Of a stretch of DNA of 64,000 nucleotides, positions 11,625 to 21,622 are shown in pieces; the stretch's first letter is position 1, and every line of letters begins with the position of its first letter. The notes beneath the pieces are model-generated. The model searched no databases, was not told where the DNA came from, and was given only the letters and a program-made list of their open reading frames with translations. The position numbers and the translations under genes were made by a program. Source of the stretch: Siphonodentalium dalli (lineage: Eukaryota; Mollusca; Scaphopoda; Gadilida; Siphonodentaliidae); contig CP136061.1 of assembly GCA_032622095.1 (NCBI GenBank), forward strand, positions 263,596,077 to 263,660,076. Reading direction: 5' to 3'.

Positions 11625-12194
11625 ATGTACGGGTGTGATTTATGCGGAATTATTTTATCGACGAACTACAATCTACAAAGACATAAACAGATTAAACACG
11701 GAGTTATGTCCGAGACAAAACCAACTCTCTTCGGAGAAGATACCGATGAATCTGACGAAGCGGTTCTAGATTCAGATGAAGATGAACGGGGAACGCTATC
11801 AGATTCAGAAGATGGTAATGTCGTCGGTAGTAGAACGGTATTCGGTCTTAAGAAAGCTGCGCCATGTGTCAACGAGATGGACACATTCAAAAGTATGATG
11901 AAACGCGTCACCAATGATGTGAAAGAAGAAGAGAGCATTTCGGGAGATGAGAGCATGTCGGGAAAAGAGGATACCAGCGACACAGAGTTTGCCCTGTTTC
12001 TCAAAAGTTATAGACGATTAATAGAATACCAGTATCGATTGAAAACATCACGCATACATAACATGATCATGAAGAAAATGGTCAAACTGACCAAACACGG
12101 ATATAATAATGAATGGGCTGCAGATGAAGCGATGAGAAAATTCAAGAAACTCTTAGAAGTAAATCTAACGGCCGAAGATTCAGACAATGATTAA
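11625..12194 (+). CDS. C2H2 zinc-finger, acidic, helical protein of unknown function
   Basis: A 189-residue ORF starts at ATG 11625. Residues 4-24 form a single C2H2 finger, C-x2-C-x12-H-x4-H (CDLC...RHKQIKH). Residues about 39-65 are strongly acidic and Ser-rich (DTDESDE, DSDEDE, SDSEDG). Residues about 80-120 are mixed with more acidic/Ser stretches. The C-terminal 60 residues look helical and basic (FALFLKSYRRLIEYQYRLK, IMKKMVKLTKHGYNNEW). An AATAAA signal lies six bases after the stop, which supports a real compact transcription unit. A single finger plus an acidic tract suggests a nucleic-acid or chromatin contact protein. Function is unknown, and it is one of only two proteins retained by this shortened element. 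Confidence 0.65.
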   Translation: MYGCDLCGIILSTNYNLQRHKQIKHGVMSETKPTLFGEDTDESDEAVLDSDEDERGTLSDSEDGNVVGSRTVFGLKKAAPCVNEMDTFKSMMKRVTNDVKEEESISGDESMSGKEDTSDTEFALFLKSYRRLIEYQYRLKTSRIHNMIMKKMVKLTKHGYNNEWAADEAMRKFKKLLEVNLTAEDSDND

Positions 12195-12199
12195 ATTTC

Positions 12200-12205
12200 A
12201 ATAAA
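12200..12205 (+). promoter_or_regulatory. AATAAA polyadenylation signal
   Basis: The hexamer AATAAA begins six bases after the TAA stop of the zinc-finger ORF (12192-12194). This spacing is typical of compact virus-like or transposon genes. Confidence 0.6.
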
Positions 12206-12254
12206 CTTCATCAACATGTTATTCTCGTCTTCGTTATATATCTATAAGTGGGGA

Positions 12255-12850
12255 GGGGGTTTCACCAATATTACATCACTTCCCTTACCGCGTGTCACTT
12301 TAACATTCCACACCGTGCGTGTATTATCCCCCTTTAATTATGTCATAGCATTGGTACATAGAAGACTGTATAACACTATGCCTATGTCTGTATCTGTTGT
12401 CACACCGTGAGTGGATTGTCCGCCTTTAATGATGTCATAGCGTGTGTACATGCAAGACAGTATAACCCTATGATAATGCCTGTAGCTGTTGTTGGTAAGA
12501 TGTGAAATATAAATTTCAAGGTTCAATTCATTCGTGTAGTAATTTTGTATATGTTCAACGCTATTCATTCGTGCGCTTGTATTGTTAACATTCATTCATA
12601 ATGAGTGTCCCTTTAGAGTGTCTTGTGTTCCTTTAAGATTCAAACACCAATATTACATCACGTCCCTTGTTTCGTGTCACTTTAACTCCTTGAGTGTATT
12701 GCCCCTTCGAATGATGTCATAGCATGGGTACATGTAAGATAGTATAACACTATGACTATGTCTGTATCTGTTGTTGGTAAGATGTGAAAATATAAATTTC
12801 AGTTCATTCGTGTAGTAATTTCGTATATGTTCAACGCTCTTCATTCGTAA
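12255..12850. repeat. diverged tandem repeat, about three units
   Basis: Three related segments begin near 12255, 12400 and 12645. They share CACCAATATTACATCAC, CGTGTCACTTTAAC, ATGATGTCATAGC, GTATAACACTATG, TGTCTGTATCTGTTG and TTCATTCGTGTAGTAATTT. Unit spacing is irregular because of internal indels. No protein is evident. It fills the Polinton core downstream of the two ORFs; the remaining 12850-13321 shows nothing recognisable. Confidence 0.7.
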
Positions 12851-13321
12851 GAGTAATTACCAACTGGAAGTTGTACTATTTTTGATAAACATCGGATTTG
12901 CTCATCAGACGATAAGCTGACAATATTTACGCATGGTCTAATTAGATTCATGCATAAATGTAAGGTAATTTTTGTTATGGTCAAGTTTTTTGTTAAGACC
13001 ATGTTCTAACATAGATCGATAAATAAGTTAAAGGTCATTATATTCCACAGTCAAATCTATTGGTGATCGAATTTGATAACTATTTTATTGGAACAACTAA
13101 GAGTATTATTTACGTGAGATCAATGAGTCCAATTATTATAAATAATAAATTGCAGGCATCGGTGGATACCCGATTGCCACATTTAGTGATCACGTGATAA
13201 ACTGATAAAATGTCCAAGTGACGTACTATAATGAGCAAAAACAAATGAGTTGACCTCCGGCTTCGTCCCGATTGGGTACTGAGCTGACACCGGGGATAAA
13301 TTGACCAATGACTGCTATTGT

Positions 13322-14434
13322 ATCCTTTGACAGATATGCGTGCGCAGACTCGTTTGATGTTCGCTATCGCATTACTATGTTTTAATAGCCGAGCCTTCAC
13401 TTCTCGTCTGACTCTCTTACCGACAAGACCTGTCTACACAGTACTTCTCCGGCAGACTATTCATCCACTGATAGGCCTACATACAGTTATGCCCTAAATA
13501 ATGGACTGCTTAACCACAGCAGAATTATAGGTAACTTTTCAGGAGTTAGTCGGAAATATGACTTGCATCGGAAATAAAATCTTCATGGACATTGGCCATT
13601 GGATCATCAAAGCAGGATGTTATGTCGCTTGGTGGCTGTTGTTGTTGTTGTTGTTGTTGTTGGTGTTGTTGTTGTTGTTGTTGTTGTGGCTTATTTTTAC
13701 AATTGGTATAATCTATTTCTAAACATCGAACTTGTCTGAACCTATCAATTGATACAATAGCAGTGATATAATGTTACATCATCGGTGCTAAATGAGCGTA
13801 AGTGTGAATGGAGTGATAAGTGGTTATTACGTAATGTTGTTATAACAATGTCAACGAGGCAATTTCTATCATTGAGTGACCTGGACGTATTATGTATGCA
13901 TGTTTTGGATAACTAATTTTCGTGTTAATGCTAACAATGACACAGTTTATCAACCTTAATTGATACTAACCCGTTAAACAACTAATTCTGCTCAGACATT
14001 AAATCGATATGTTTTCTGAATAGCATATAACTGTGAACGGGATATAATAGAATTCATTTGGTAAAACAAGGTGTGACACATACATTGTTACCCACAATGT
14101 CGTGTGTGATTACGTGTACATCGAATATGACAATTCATTCTGGGGGGTTGTAATTTCGCATTACCCTTTTCGTCCACACGTGATTCAACATAGTACATCT
14201 CAATACTTCCAATAATTCACGATAATACACGCCTGTCATATACTCAATAACTTCATCTGGGATAGAGAGAAGTAAAGAATAAACGCTCTTTATTATTTAT
14301 GTAAAAGTAATGGTGTCTATTTTCAGGTATGACAATTATATGTATGAACTGTGTCCGATAAACACTGGAATGTATGCATTCATACCGATGGTCACAATGT
14401 CCAATAAAGCTATTTCTAAACATCGATTAATAAA
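13322..14434. repeat. right terminal inverted repeat, inner part
   Basis: This is the reverse complement of 9261-10400, including a shorter (GTT)n tract at 13636-13688. It ends abruptly at CGATTAATAAA (14434), where the Ngaro-like element begins. The interrupted sequence resumes at 21623 with TACATTG, reproducing the uninterrupted left-arm phrase. Confidence 0.9.
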
Positions 14435-14591
14435 GTTGCAATTAAATGTCAAGTTTGGTTGCTTTTATGCGGCAGGTCCCAGGGCAGTCTTATTAGTGAC
14501 CTTGACTTTAGTTCCGGGGCGGAGGTAAACCGGAAGTAAGAGCGTAGTTTAGTTTCATCCGCCATTTAATAGAGTCAGAAATAATTTTTCC
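14435..14591 (+). repeat. split direct repeat A1
   Basis: 157 bp starting GTTGCAATTAAATGTCAAG and ending AATAATTTTTCC. It is near-identical to A2 at 21146-21303; A2 has one extra G in the CCGGGG run. Confidence 0.95.
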
Positions 14592-14668
14592 ATTGTCATT
14601 ATCGTGTTGTTCGTTAATTTTCACGTACGTACTTATACCTTCACATTATTGTTAACGCATGTTGAGTT

Positions 14669-15316
14669 ATGGCGACTCGAATTTTGATCGTGGGCCATTC
14701 CTTTATCGCTCGATTCGGCTCGCATTTATACAATCAGAATTTGTTGTCGATTCGACGAGAGTGGCCGCCGATGGTGAACTTTGCCCCGTACTTGCGAGTG
14801 TCGGATTTGAATGTGGACATTCGTTTCGTGGGTCAGGGAGGTGCGGATGTTCGAAAAACTCACGTAATAGCATCTGATGCTATTGACGTATTTCAGCCCA
14901 GTTGTGTTGTGGTGCAATGTGGTGGGAATGACTTGTCCACCACAGGACCGGGTCAGCTGTTGTTCCAGCTTCGCCAGCTGGGTTTGGCTCTTCTGTCAAA
15001 TGCGTCGGTCGACACAGTCATTATTTGCAGCTTGTTTCACAGGACAACGGTGGGGTTTCATGCCAAGCATAATCCATTCGACCTCACTGTACCTGTCTAC
15101 AATGCATGTGTGGACATTGTTAATAACAATTTACATCAGGCTCTGATATCTGACACGGGTTCATGTCATTGGGAGCACACTCGGTTGCCTGGAGTGGTGG
15201 AGAATTTTCTGGACGATGGCATTCATTTAAATGAGGCTGGCATGGAGCGGTATCATAGCAACATTCGTGGACTCATCATCCATTATATACGTACTTTGAG
15301 AGTTGCACATTCTTAA
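14669..15316 (+). CDS. SGNH/GDSL-type hydrolase ORF of the YR retrotransposon
   Basis: The intact ORF of 215 codons starts at ATG 14669, 77 bp after A1. It has the SGNH blocks in order: Ser11 in VGHSFIARF (block I), Gly57-Gly58 in VGQGGAD (block II), Asn87 in CGGND (block III), and Asp183/His186 in DDGIHLNEAG (block V). This family cleaves ester bonds of lipids or carbohydrates with a Ser-His-Asp arrangement. Esterase-like domains are known from some Ngaro elements and some LINEs, where their role is unresolved; a membrane- or particle-related function has been proposed. There is no signal peptide. It is the only ORF of the element without a visible break. A 1.3-kb spacer with only short frames separates it from Gag. 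Confidence 0.88.
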   Translation: MATRILIVGHSFIARFGSHLYNQNLLSIRREWPPMVNFAPYLRVSDLNVDIRFVGQGGADVRKTHVIASDAIDVFQPSCVVVQCGGNDLSTTGPGQLLFQLRQLGLALLSNASVDTVIICSLFHRTTVGFHAKHNPFDLTVPVYNACVDIVNNNLHQALISDTGSCHWEHTRLPGVVENFLDDGIHLNEAGMERYHSNIRGLIIHYIRTLRVAHS

Positions 15317-16606
15317 TGTGCGTCACAATGGTTAGTATGAAATGGTGTTGTGTCGTTCAATATTGTTTATTTGTTGTCAATTTCTGGCCTGAATGTTTTT
15401 GGGGTGTAATTGTCAGTACAAGTTATGTCTGGGCATGGGGCGCTTGTGCTCGGTTCATGAGGAACCTAATATATTGGTTTGCCGTTTGGGGGGGTTTCTC
15501 TATATGTGTCTCATGCACCTGTTGTTGATGGTGTCTAGAGTTTTTACTCTAGTGAGTTTAGTTTTGTTTTTATTGGTGTTTTTGTTTTCCTTCTTATTTG
15601 TTTATCCCAATGCATTATTAGTCATTGGTCTGGTTATATATTTGTTATAACTTGCCCTTAGTAGGGGTGTGATCCCATCCCGGAGTTTTTCTATCCATTA
15701 TAATATACATCCATGTATTCGACTCGTTGTTGCACTCCATTTGCCAATTTAATTTACCGGTATACCTCGCACAATTGCAACATGTACGGTCCACATTGAC
15801 CTTTTACTTTCTTTGAAGTACATGCAAGGTACCTACTGGCGTGGCATGTCGTTTAATTTTCCCATACGTTTTTTGTTTTAGTTTTTTGACACTATAAATT
15901 GGCTACATGCCTCGTATTTACATATCGATCACACATGTGGAGTTGGGGTTGTTATTTCGGTTTGGGATTATCACCCTTTCTTGTGAAGTTACCCTCCTTG
16001 TGCTGGTTCGCCATTTTGGGGGTATGACAATTTAATTTTCGGCATTTCAGTATATGATTAATTAACCCTTAGGGGCTTTACAGGTTATTTTGGTGCATGT
16101 CCAGTAAATAATTACATATACCCTTGGCTTACTGGTTTTTGGAGGGTTCCAGGATAACAAATTTCCTGGACTTTCGGGTCTAGGTCACATTTTGTGTCCT
16201 AGTTGTTTAATTTTTGGTATGACTGATTACTATAACTTTCATTTCAGGTCACTAGGGTCATGTTTATGCTTGATCCCTAGACAGTTTGATCCTTTTTGTT
16301 TTTACCTAATTATAACATTGTTTTCAGCGCCGGGGGTTTGTTCAGTGGTATGTTTGGCTGAATTGTTTACACGTGTTGTTGGCTTTCACTGGGACCACTT
16401 TATTTGATTATGTTGTTGTTCTGTTACTCACTTGCATAATTTTCTGGAGGTTGTGGTAACAGGTATCTGCAGCGGGATTTAGGTTCCATTGTTTTCAGGT
16501 ACTAATCATCTTGTACACTTGTATTATAAATCTCACCTCAGATGCAAACAGCATTTTTTACGTGGTGTACATATTTTTGTCCTCTGTTTTCATTTTTATT
16601 TGCAGC
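15317..16606 (+). other. spacer between hydrolase and Gag, possible intron or leader
   Basis: The spacer is T-rich on the plus strand, with only short hydrophobic open frames typical of T-rich DNA. It ends in a pyrimidine-rich run and TTTGCAG directly before CATGCCACGTGG, a good 3' splice-site pattern. Gag may therefore be expressed from a spliced transcript. No donor was assigned. Confidence 0.4.
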
Positions 16607-18348
16607 ATGCCACGTGGACGGCCTCGCAAACGGGCACCCCCCTCGAGTTGTGCTTCGGCAGTCAGCCATCGGTCACGGTCCAGGGCATCACCAGTTAGTG
16701 CAGGTCAACGGTGCACTCGCAGTCAATCAGCTCGGGTTAGACGAACTCGGAGTAATGCTTCACAAATTTCGGTGGCCGACATTCAAATAGTCGGGACGTC
16801 CACTCCAATAGTGTCTTCAGGGGTTGCTCGCACTGTACTAACATCAGTCTCATCACCGTCTTACTTCGGGAACTGTTCCGTGTTTTCGCAATCAGCTCCG
16901 TACACAGGATTTCAGTCAGCAATGCCGATCACCACTTGTGCTAGTCACTGTTTTGGCACCACCTTAGCCACTACTTTGTCGGCTAATCCATCGATGATGA
17001 GTTATTCAACTGTTCAAGGATTTGGACAGTCCCCAGGGACAAACTTTTCCCATCAGCAGCCAAATTTGCTGGATCAGTCTGTGGTCTTACCCAATTCACA
17101 ACTTTTTCAACAACCAGGACAATCTATGACTTCGCCAAATTTGCTTGGTTCATCGGGGGTCTTACCCCCCAATCAACAAACTTTTCAACAACCAGGACAA
17201 TCTATGCCTCACGTGTTGATGACTCCAGTGTCGCAACCAGATATGACTATGCGTCATGTGGTGATGGATCCAGTGCCGCAACCAGATATGACTATGCGCC
17301 ATGTGTTGATGGATCCAGTGCCGCAACCAGATCTGACTTTCTCGCAGCCTCGTCCGGTCTCAGTGCAGCCTGCTTCAGTATCTCGCAGGTCGCGGTGGGA
17401 CATTCTCAAATGTTTGATGCTCATGGCAATAGTGTCCGTCCGTCCGTACTTACTACATCAGGTGGTGATGTGTCTGGCGTTAGTCAGTCAGATTCGTTGG
17501 GTGTGTTAGGTACGATCAATGCACCATCTATGGGTTTTACGTCATTGGCCACACCTTTAGATGCAGAGGTTCCGGTGAGTATCAAAAATAAGATATGGGC
17601 CCGGGAGTATATTGATTTGGCATCCCTATTACCTCAGAATATTCAGCAGGCGCAATCTTCTCCCGATACAGTCACTATGGAGTGGTCGACAACTGGGGGG
17701 CCACCAGCTTTTTCAGTGGTTCAGAAGAATATTAAGAATATTGGTTCTATGGATATGTGGCTAACCGCTTTTGAGGTTTTTATGTTCATTTATGGGCAAC
17801 GTTTTCCACAAGAAATGCTGGGGCTCATTCAGTATCAATCTTACATCCGGCATTTGGGTTCCATTGGTTCTGATTGGGCTTTTTATGATATTCATTTTAG
17901 GAAGCTTAAGCAGTCCAATTTGACTTTAACTTGGTCCCATATCCACTGGGAGTTACACATGAAGGCCATTCCTGGGGGTCGATCCGTGTATCAAGGTCAG
18001 CCACGAGTATTCCGTCCATCCAATCCAAGGATGCGTCCTGCACGGTCGCAGAATTTTAGCCAGGGATCTGGTTTTAATCCTAATGCTGGGATGGGCCACA
18101 CATACCCAAAAGGGGTCTGTTTCACTTATCATTCAGGAAAATTTTGTCCGGGCACCCGTACATGCGGCTTTTCCCATATCTGTTTTCGGTGCCATATGGT
18201 GGGCCACCCGTTTGTTCAATGCTCCACTAGGAATAATGCCGACCAGCCTTTTCAGTCCCGTGGCCCCTCAAACCGGGGCCAGACACCCCGCGCCAATAAT
18301 AGCCGACCAGGGAATCAAAACACCAATTCAGCCCCTAAGGCTAAGTGA
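16607..18348 (+). pseudogene. Gag-like protein of the YR retrotransposon, frameshifted
   Basis: The start is chosen at ATG 16607 (MPRGRPRKRAP), preceded by TTTGCAG. The N-terminal part is basic and Ser-rich, then carries Gln/Pro-rich direct repeats (QPDMTMRHV, DPVPQPD). The frame is lost between about 17360 and 17510 and continues in another frame from about 17395 to 18348. The C-terminal part contains IWAREYIDLASLL, a helical core region, and at about 18115-18235 a CCCH finger (C-x8-C-x5-C-x3-H) immediately followed by a CCHC knuckle (C-x2-C-x4-H-x4-C). This finger pair fits Gag-like proteins of DIRS-order elements. The last segment overlaps the RT frame. Confidence 0.8.
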
Positions 18349-18349
18349 A

Positions 18350-19890
18350 GTGTTACAAGGGTATGACACAGAGCTTCATCAGTATTTGGTTAATGGCTTC
18401 ACTTTTGGTTTTCATATTGGTTCAGTTCACACACCCTCCACCTCAGAGCCAAATAATTTAAAATCTGCGTCAGAAATGCCAGAGGTAGTCGATTCTAAAA
18501 TCCGCAAAGAGTGTGAGGCTGGGCGTCTTTTGGGGCCTTTTAGTTTAGAAACTATGCCTTTTGCGCAAGTTTGTCTTTCGCCTATTGGTGTAGTTCCCAA
18601 AAAAGTTAAGGGGCAATTTCGGATGATTCATCACTTATCCTACCCAGAGGGATCCTCTGTTAATGATTCAATTCCGCCGGAAAATTCAGCGGTTTATTAT
18701 CAAACCATTGATGATGCCATTGCCATTATTTGCCGCTTGCCGCAGCCGGTGTTTATGGCAAAGTCTGATATAGCTCAAGCTTACAGGGTTACGCCAATAC
18801 ATGTAGAAGATCAACACCTCTTAGGGTTCAAGTGGAGAGGTGTTTATTATATTGATCGGTGCCTACCAATGGGCTGTTCATCGTCATGTAAATTTTTTGA
18901 ATCTTTCAGCACTGCTCTGCATTGGGCAGCGGTTAACAAATGTGGCATAACAGAAGTCGTGCATGTGGTCGTTGATTTTTTGATTTTGCACTCGTCAAAG
19001 GTTGAGTGTAATAAGCGGTTACAGAAATTTATTAACTTATGTGAACATTTGGGCGTTCCAATTGCATTTGACAAAACTTTTCCTCCCAGTACATGTATGA
19101 CATTTTTGGGCATTGAGTTAGATTCTTGTGCTATGTCGGCTCGTCTGCCGGAGGACAAACTTGTTAAGTGTAGGGACTTGATTAGGGAATTTTTAGTATG
19201 CAAACGAGTTACTCTTAAGCAGTTGCAATCACTCGTTGGCCTACTGAATTTTGCCTGCTCAGTTATTAAACCAGGTCGTGTTTTTCTTCGGAGGTTAATT
19301 AACCTTTCTATGCATTTAACTCGACCGCATCACCATATCCGCCTCACGAAGGAAGCTAAATCTGATCTTCAGATATGGCTTTCCTTTTTGGATCACTTCA
19401 ATGGGAAATCAATGTTCTTGGAGCAACAGTGGCAAACTAATCCTAAGCTAGAGCTTTATACTGATGCTGCAGCCTCCACAGGGTGTGCTGGCATTTTCAA
19501 GGAACTTTGGTTTGTCATTCCTTGGGAGTTCGATGCTACTATTTTTAATATTGCTATATTAGAGTTATATCCCATTGTGGTGGCATTATCCGTTTGGGGT
19601 TATTCTTTACGTAATAAGCAAATCATTTTTTTTGTGACAATGAGGCTGTCGTCTCTGTTATTAACTCGCAAACAACCAGGGATATCCACTTGCTGCAACT
19701 TTTACGCAAACTTGTGCTTCTATGTTTACGCCATAATATTCATTTCAAGGCACGTCATGTGCCTGGGGTTCAGAATGGTTTAGCAGATAGTCTTTCTCGT
19801 TTGCAGGTCGACAAGTTCAGGAAACAGGCGCCTCACAGCAATTCAACCCCCGTCATGATACCACCGAACCTCCATCTCCACAGATTGCTC
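18350..19890 (+). pseudogene. reverse transcriptase-RNase H of the YR retrotransposon, mutated
   Basis: The RT frame is open from before 18083 but the recognisable domain starts near 18350 (GYDTELHQYLVNGFTFGF). Block A has FMAKSDIAQAYR with the first catalytic Asp. PMGCSSSCKFFE follows. The normal YxDD box reads HVVVDFLIL (Val-Asp codons at 18971-18976), so one of the paired aspartates has become Val and the enzyme should be dead. RNase H residues follow: LYTDAAAS, ILELYPIVVAL, then a frameshift in the T8 run at 19626-19633. The domain continues in another frame with CDNEAVVSVINS and ends NGLADSLSRLQ. All four acidic RNase H positions are present across the shift. Downstream the frame changes again into the recombinase ORF. 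Confidence 0.85.
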
Positions 19891-20819
19891 GAACATTAAA
19901 CTATTTGCTTGAACATGCATTAGCAGGCAGTAGTCGCACTACTTATGAAGCTGCAGTTGCAAAACTTACAGCTTTTTTGCAGCAATATCATATGTCAACT
20001 TCACTACCCATCGCCCCTGATGTCTTAGCTTGGTTTGTTGCTTTTTTGTTTAACCAATCATATTCTTATAAGACAATTTCATCTACTTTGTCTGCAATAG
20101 CATATGTTCACAAGATAAATAACTTACCTGATCCGACAACATCATTTCTGTTGAAGAAAATCTTGTGTGCAGTTCGTCGAGTCCGGCCTAGTGTAGACAT
20201 CCGGTTACCCATCAGCCTTTCAATTTTGCAGAACTTGATACAAATTTTACCTCAATGTTGTGATTCAGTCTATGAAATTTAACTTTTTCGGGCCATGTTT
20301 TCAGTTGCGTTCTACGCCTTGGCCAGGATTGGGGAATTGTGTCCAAGGAATAGTGCTGAACTGAATCGGGTCATTCAACTATCGGATGTTTCCATCCCAA
20401 CCTGCATTGGTAATGTCACGATTACTTTTCGGTTTTTCAAGCATAATACGGGGGATGGTCCCCATTTTATAACTCTCCCTGTTACGACTCCGATACAGTT
20501 TTGCCCAGTGCGTCTTTTAAGCGCTTACCTTCAATTACGGGATCGATCACCAGGTCCACTATTCCTGACACAGGCGGCATTGCCAGTGACTAGGGCAATT
20601 TTTAACACTAAATTACAACAATGCTTAACAGCTTTGGGTCTGAACTCAGCCCGATTTAAGGCCCATTCTTTTCGGATTGGTGGGTGTACGTGGGCTGCAG
20701 ATCAAGGATTTTCCGATGCTCAGATTCGGTCAATGGGGGGCTGGAAGTCTGACGCCTTTAAGGCTTATATAAGGAGTCCGGCATTGTCTGTAGGGTCGGC
20801 GGGGGTTTTACCCTTCTAA
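19800..20819 (+). pseudogene. tyrosine recombinase of the YR retrotransposon, one internal stop
   Basis: The frame can be read from about 19800 (QIARTLNYLLEHALAGSSR) through a SAM-like core-binding region (TTYEAAVAKLTAFL, SYKTISSTLSAIAYVH). An in-frame TAA sits at 20280-20282 between CDSVYEI and LFRAMFSVAFY. After it the catalytic domain has the expected Arg in ALARIGELC, His-x-x-Arg in HSFRIGG, Trp in GGWKSDAF and the nucleophilic Tyr in KAYIRSPAL. In this family the recombinase integrates a circular DNA copy without target duplication. A single nonsense codon is the only visible break. Confidence 0.88.
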
Positions 20820-20999
20820 TTTTTTTCCAGACAGCAGGGGCTGACTGGTGGGGTCTAGACTGTAGGTACTGTCTAGATCCCATTTTTTGGGTAGAGCTTC
20901 CGCCTCCCCTCATTTTTTGTTGTTGCTCTCCCTCCGATTCGTAGTTAGTGTTGTGGGCGTGATTTTGTGGGTTTCGGCTTCGAAACCCACAATATCGGT

Positions 21000-21145
21000 G
21001 GCGTAGTTGTGCCCACACCCTTATCATGTTTTTATGTATATATATCATTTGTTGTTTATTTTGATTATTGTGGGAAATTAAAGTTGACCATTGCGACAAT
21101 CTTTTTCCTAATTTCTCATAGGTTCCTTGGGGCTTGCTGCATAAA
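21000..21145 (+). repeat. split direct repeat B1
   Basis: 146 bp starting GGCGTAGTTGTGCCCACACC and ending TTGCTGCATAAA, directly followed by A2. Its match is B2. The sequence just upstream contains the hairpin TGTGGGTTTCGG / CGAAACCCACA, a possible transcript-end structure. Confidence 0.95.
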
Positions 21146-21303
21146 GTTGCAATTAAATGTCAAGTTTGGTTGCTTTTATGCGGCAGGTCCCAGGGCAGTC
21201 TTATTAGTGACCTTGACTTTAGTTCCGGGGGCGGAGGTAAACCGGAAGTAAGAGCGTAGTTTAGTTTCATCCGCCATTTAATAGAGTCAGAAATAATTTT
21301 TCC
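21146..21303 (+). repeat. split direct repeat A2
   Basis: 158 bp matching A1. The B1-A2 junction CATAAAGTTGC reconstructs the joint of a circular intermediate. Confidence 0.95.
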
Positions 21304-21476
21304 CACCTCCTCCCCCCCTCCTTCGTTTTGGATTTTTTCTACTTTTTTTTTCTAGCGAATTTATTTTGCTTTTGGATAAATTAATTATTTATTTATTTTT
21401 TCCGGTTCTTGCCTTGGTCAGGTTTATTTTCTTTGGTCTTTTTTCTTATGTGTTTTTGCTTTGTCAGCTTGGCGTA

Positions 21477-21622
21477 GGCGTAGTTGTGCCCACACCCTTA
21501 TCATGTTTTTATGTATATATATCATTTGTTGTTTATTTTGATTATTGTGGGAAATTAAAGTTGACCATTGCGACAATCTTTTTCCTAATTTCTCATAGGT
21601 TCCTTGGGGCTTGCTGCATAAA
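21477..21622 (+). repeat. split direct repeat B2
   Basis: 146 bp matching B1 and ending in CATAAA at the retrotransposon's right boundary; Polinton sequence resumes with TACATTG. Confidence 0.95.

Larger units (their letters stand above)
14435..21622 (+). mobile_element. Ngaro-like tyrosine-recombinase retrotransposon (DIRS order)
   Basis: Split direct repeats are directly visible: A1 14435-14591, then the ORFs, then B1 21000-21145, A2 21146-21303 and B2 21477-21622. The order A1-ORFs-B1-A2-B2 is diagnostic of the Ngaro/PAT-like branch of YR retrotransposons. ORFs in order are SGNH hydrolase, Gag with CCCH and CCHC fingers, RT-RNase H, and tyrosine recombinase. There is no target duplication: the host reads CGATTAATAAA before and TACATTG after, and the left Polinton arm supplies the empty site. 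AAA is shared between target and the B1/A2 junction (CATAAAGTTGC), as expected when a circular intermediate recombines at a short identity. Gag, RT-RH and YR are all mutated, so this copy is not autonomous. Confidence 0.92.

Noticed and set aside
10021-13688. CRISPR-like array because of regularly spaced words
   Set aside because: CAA/GTT microsatellites and diverged tandem units without spacers; the genome is eukaryotic.
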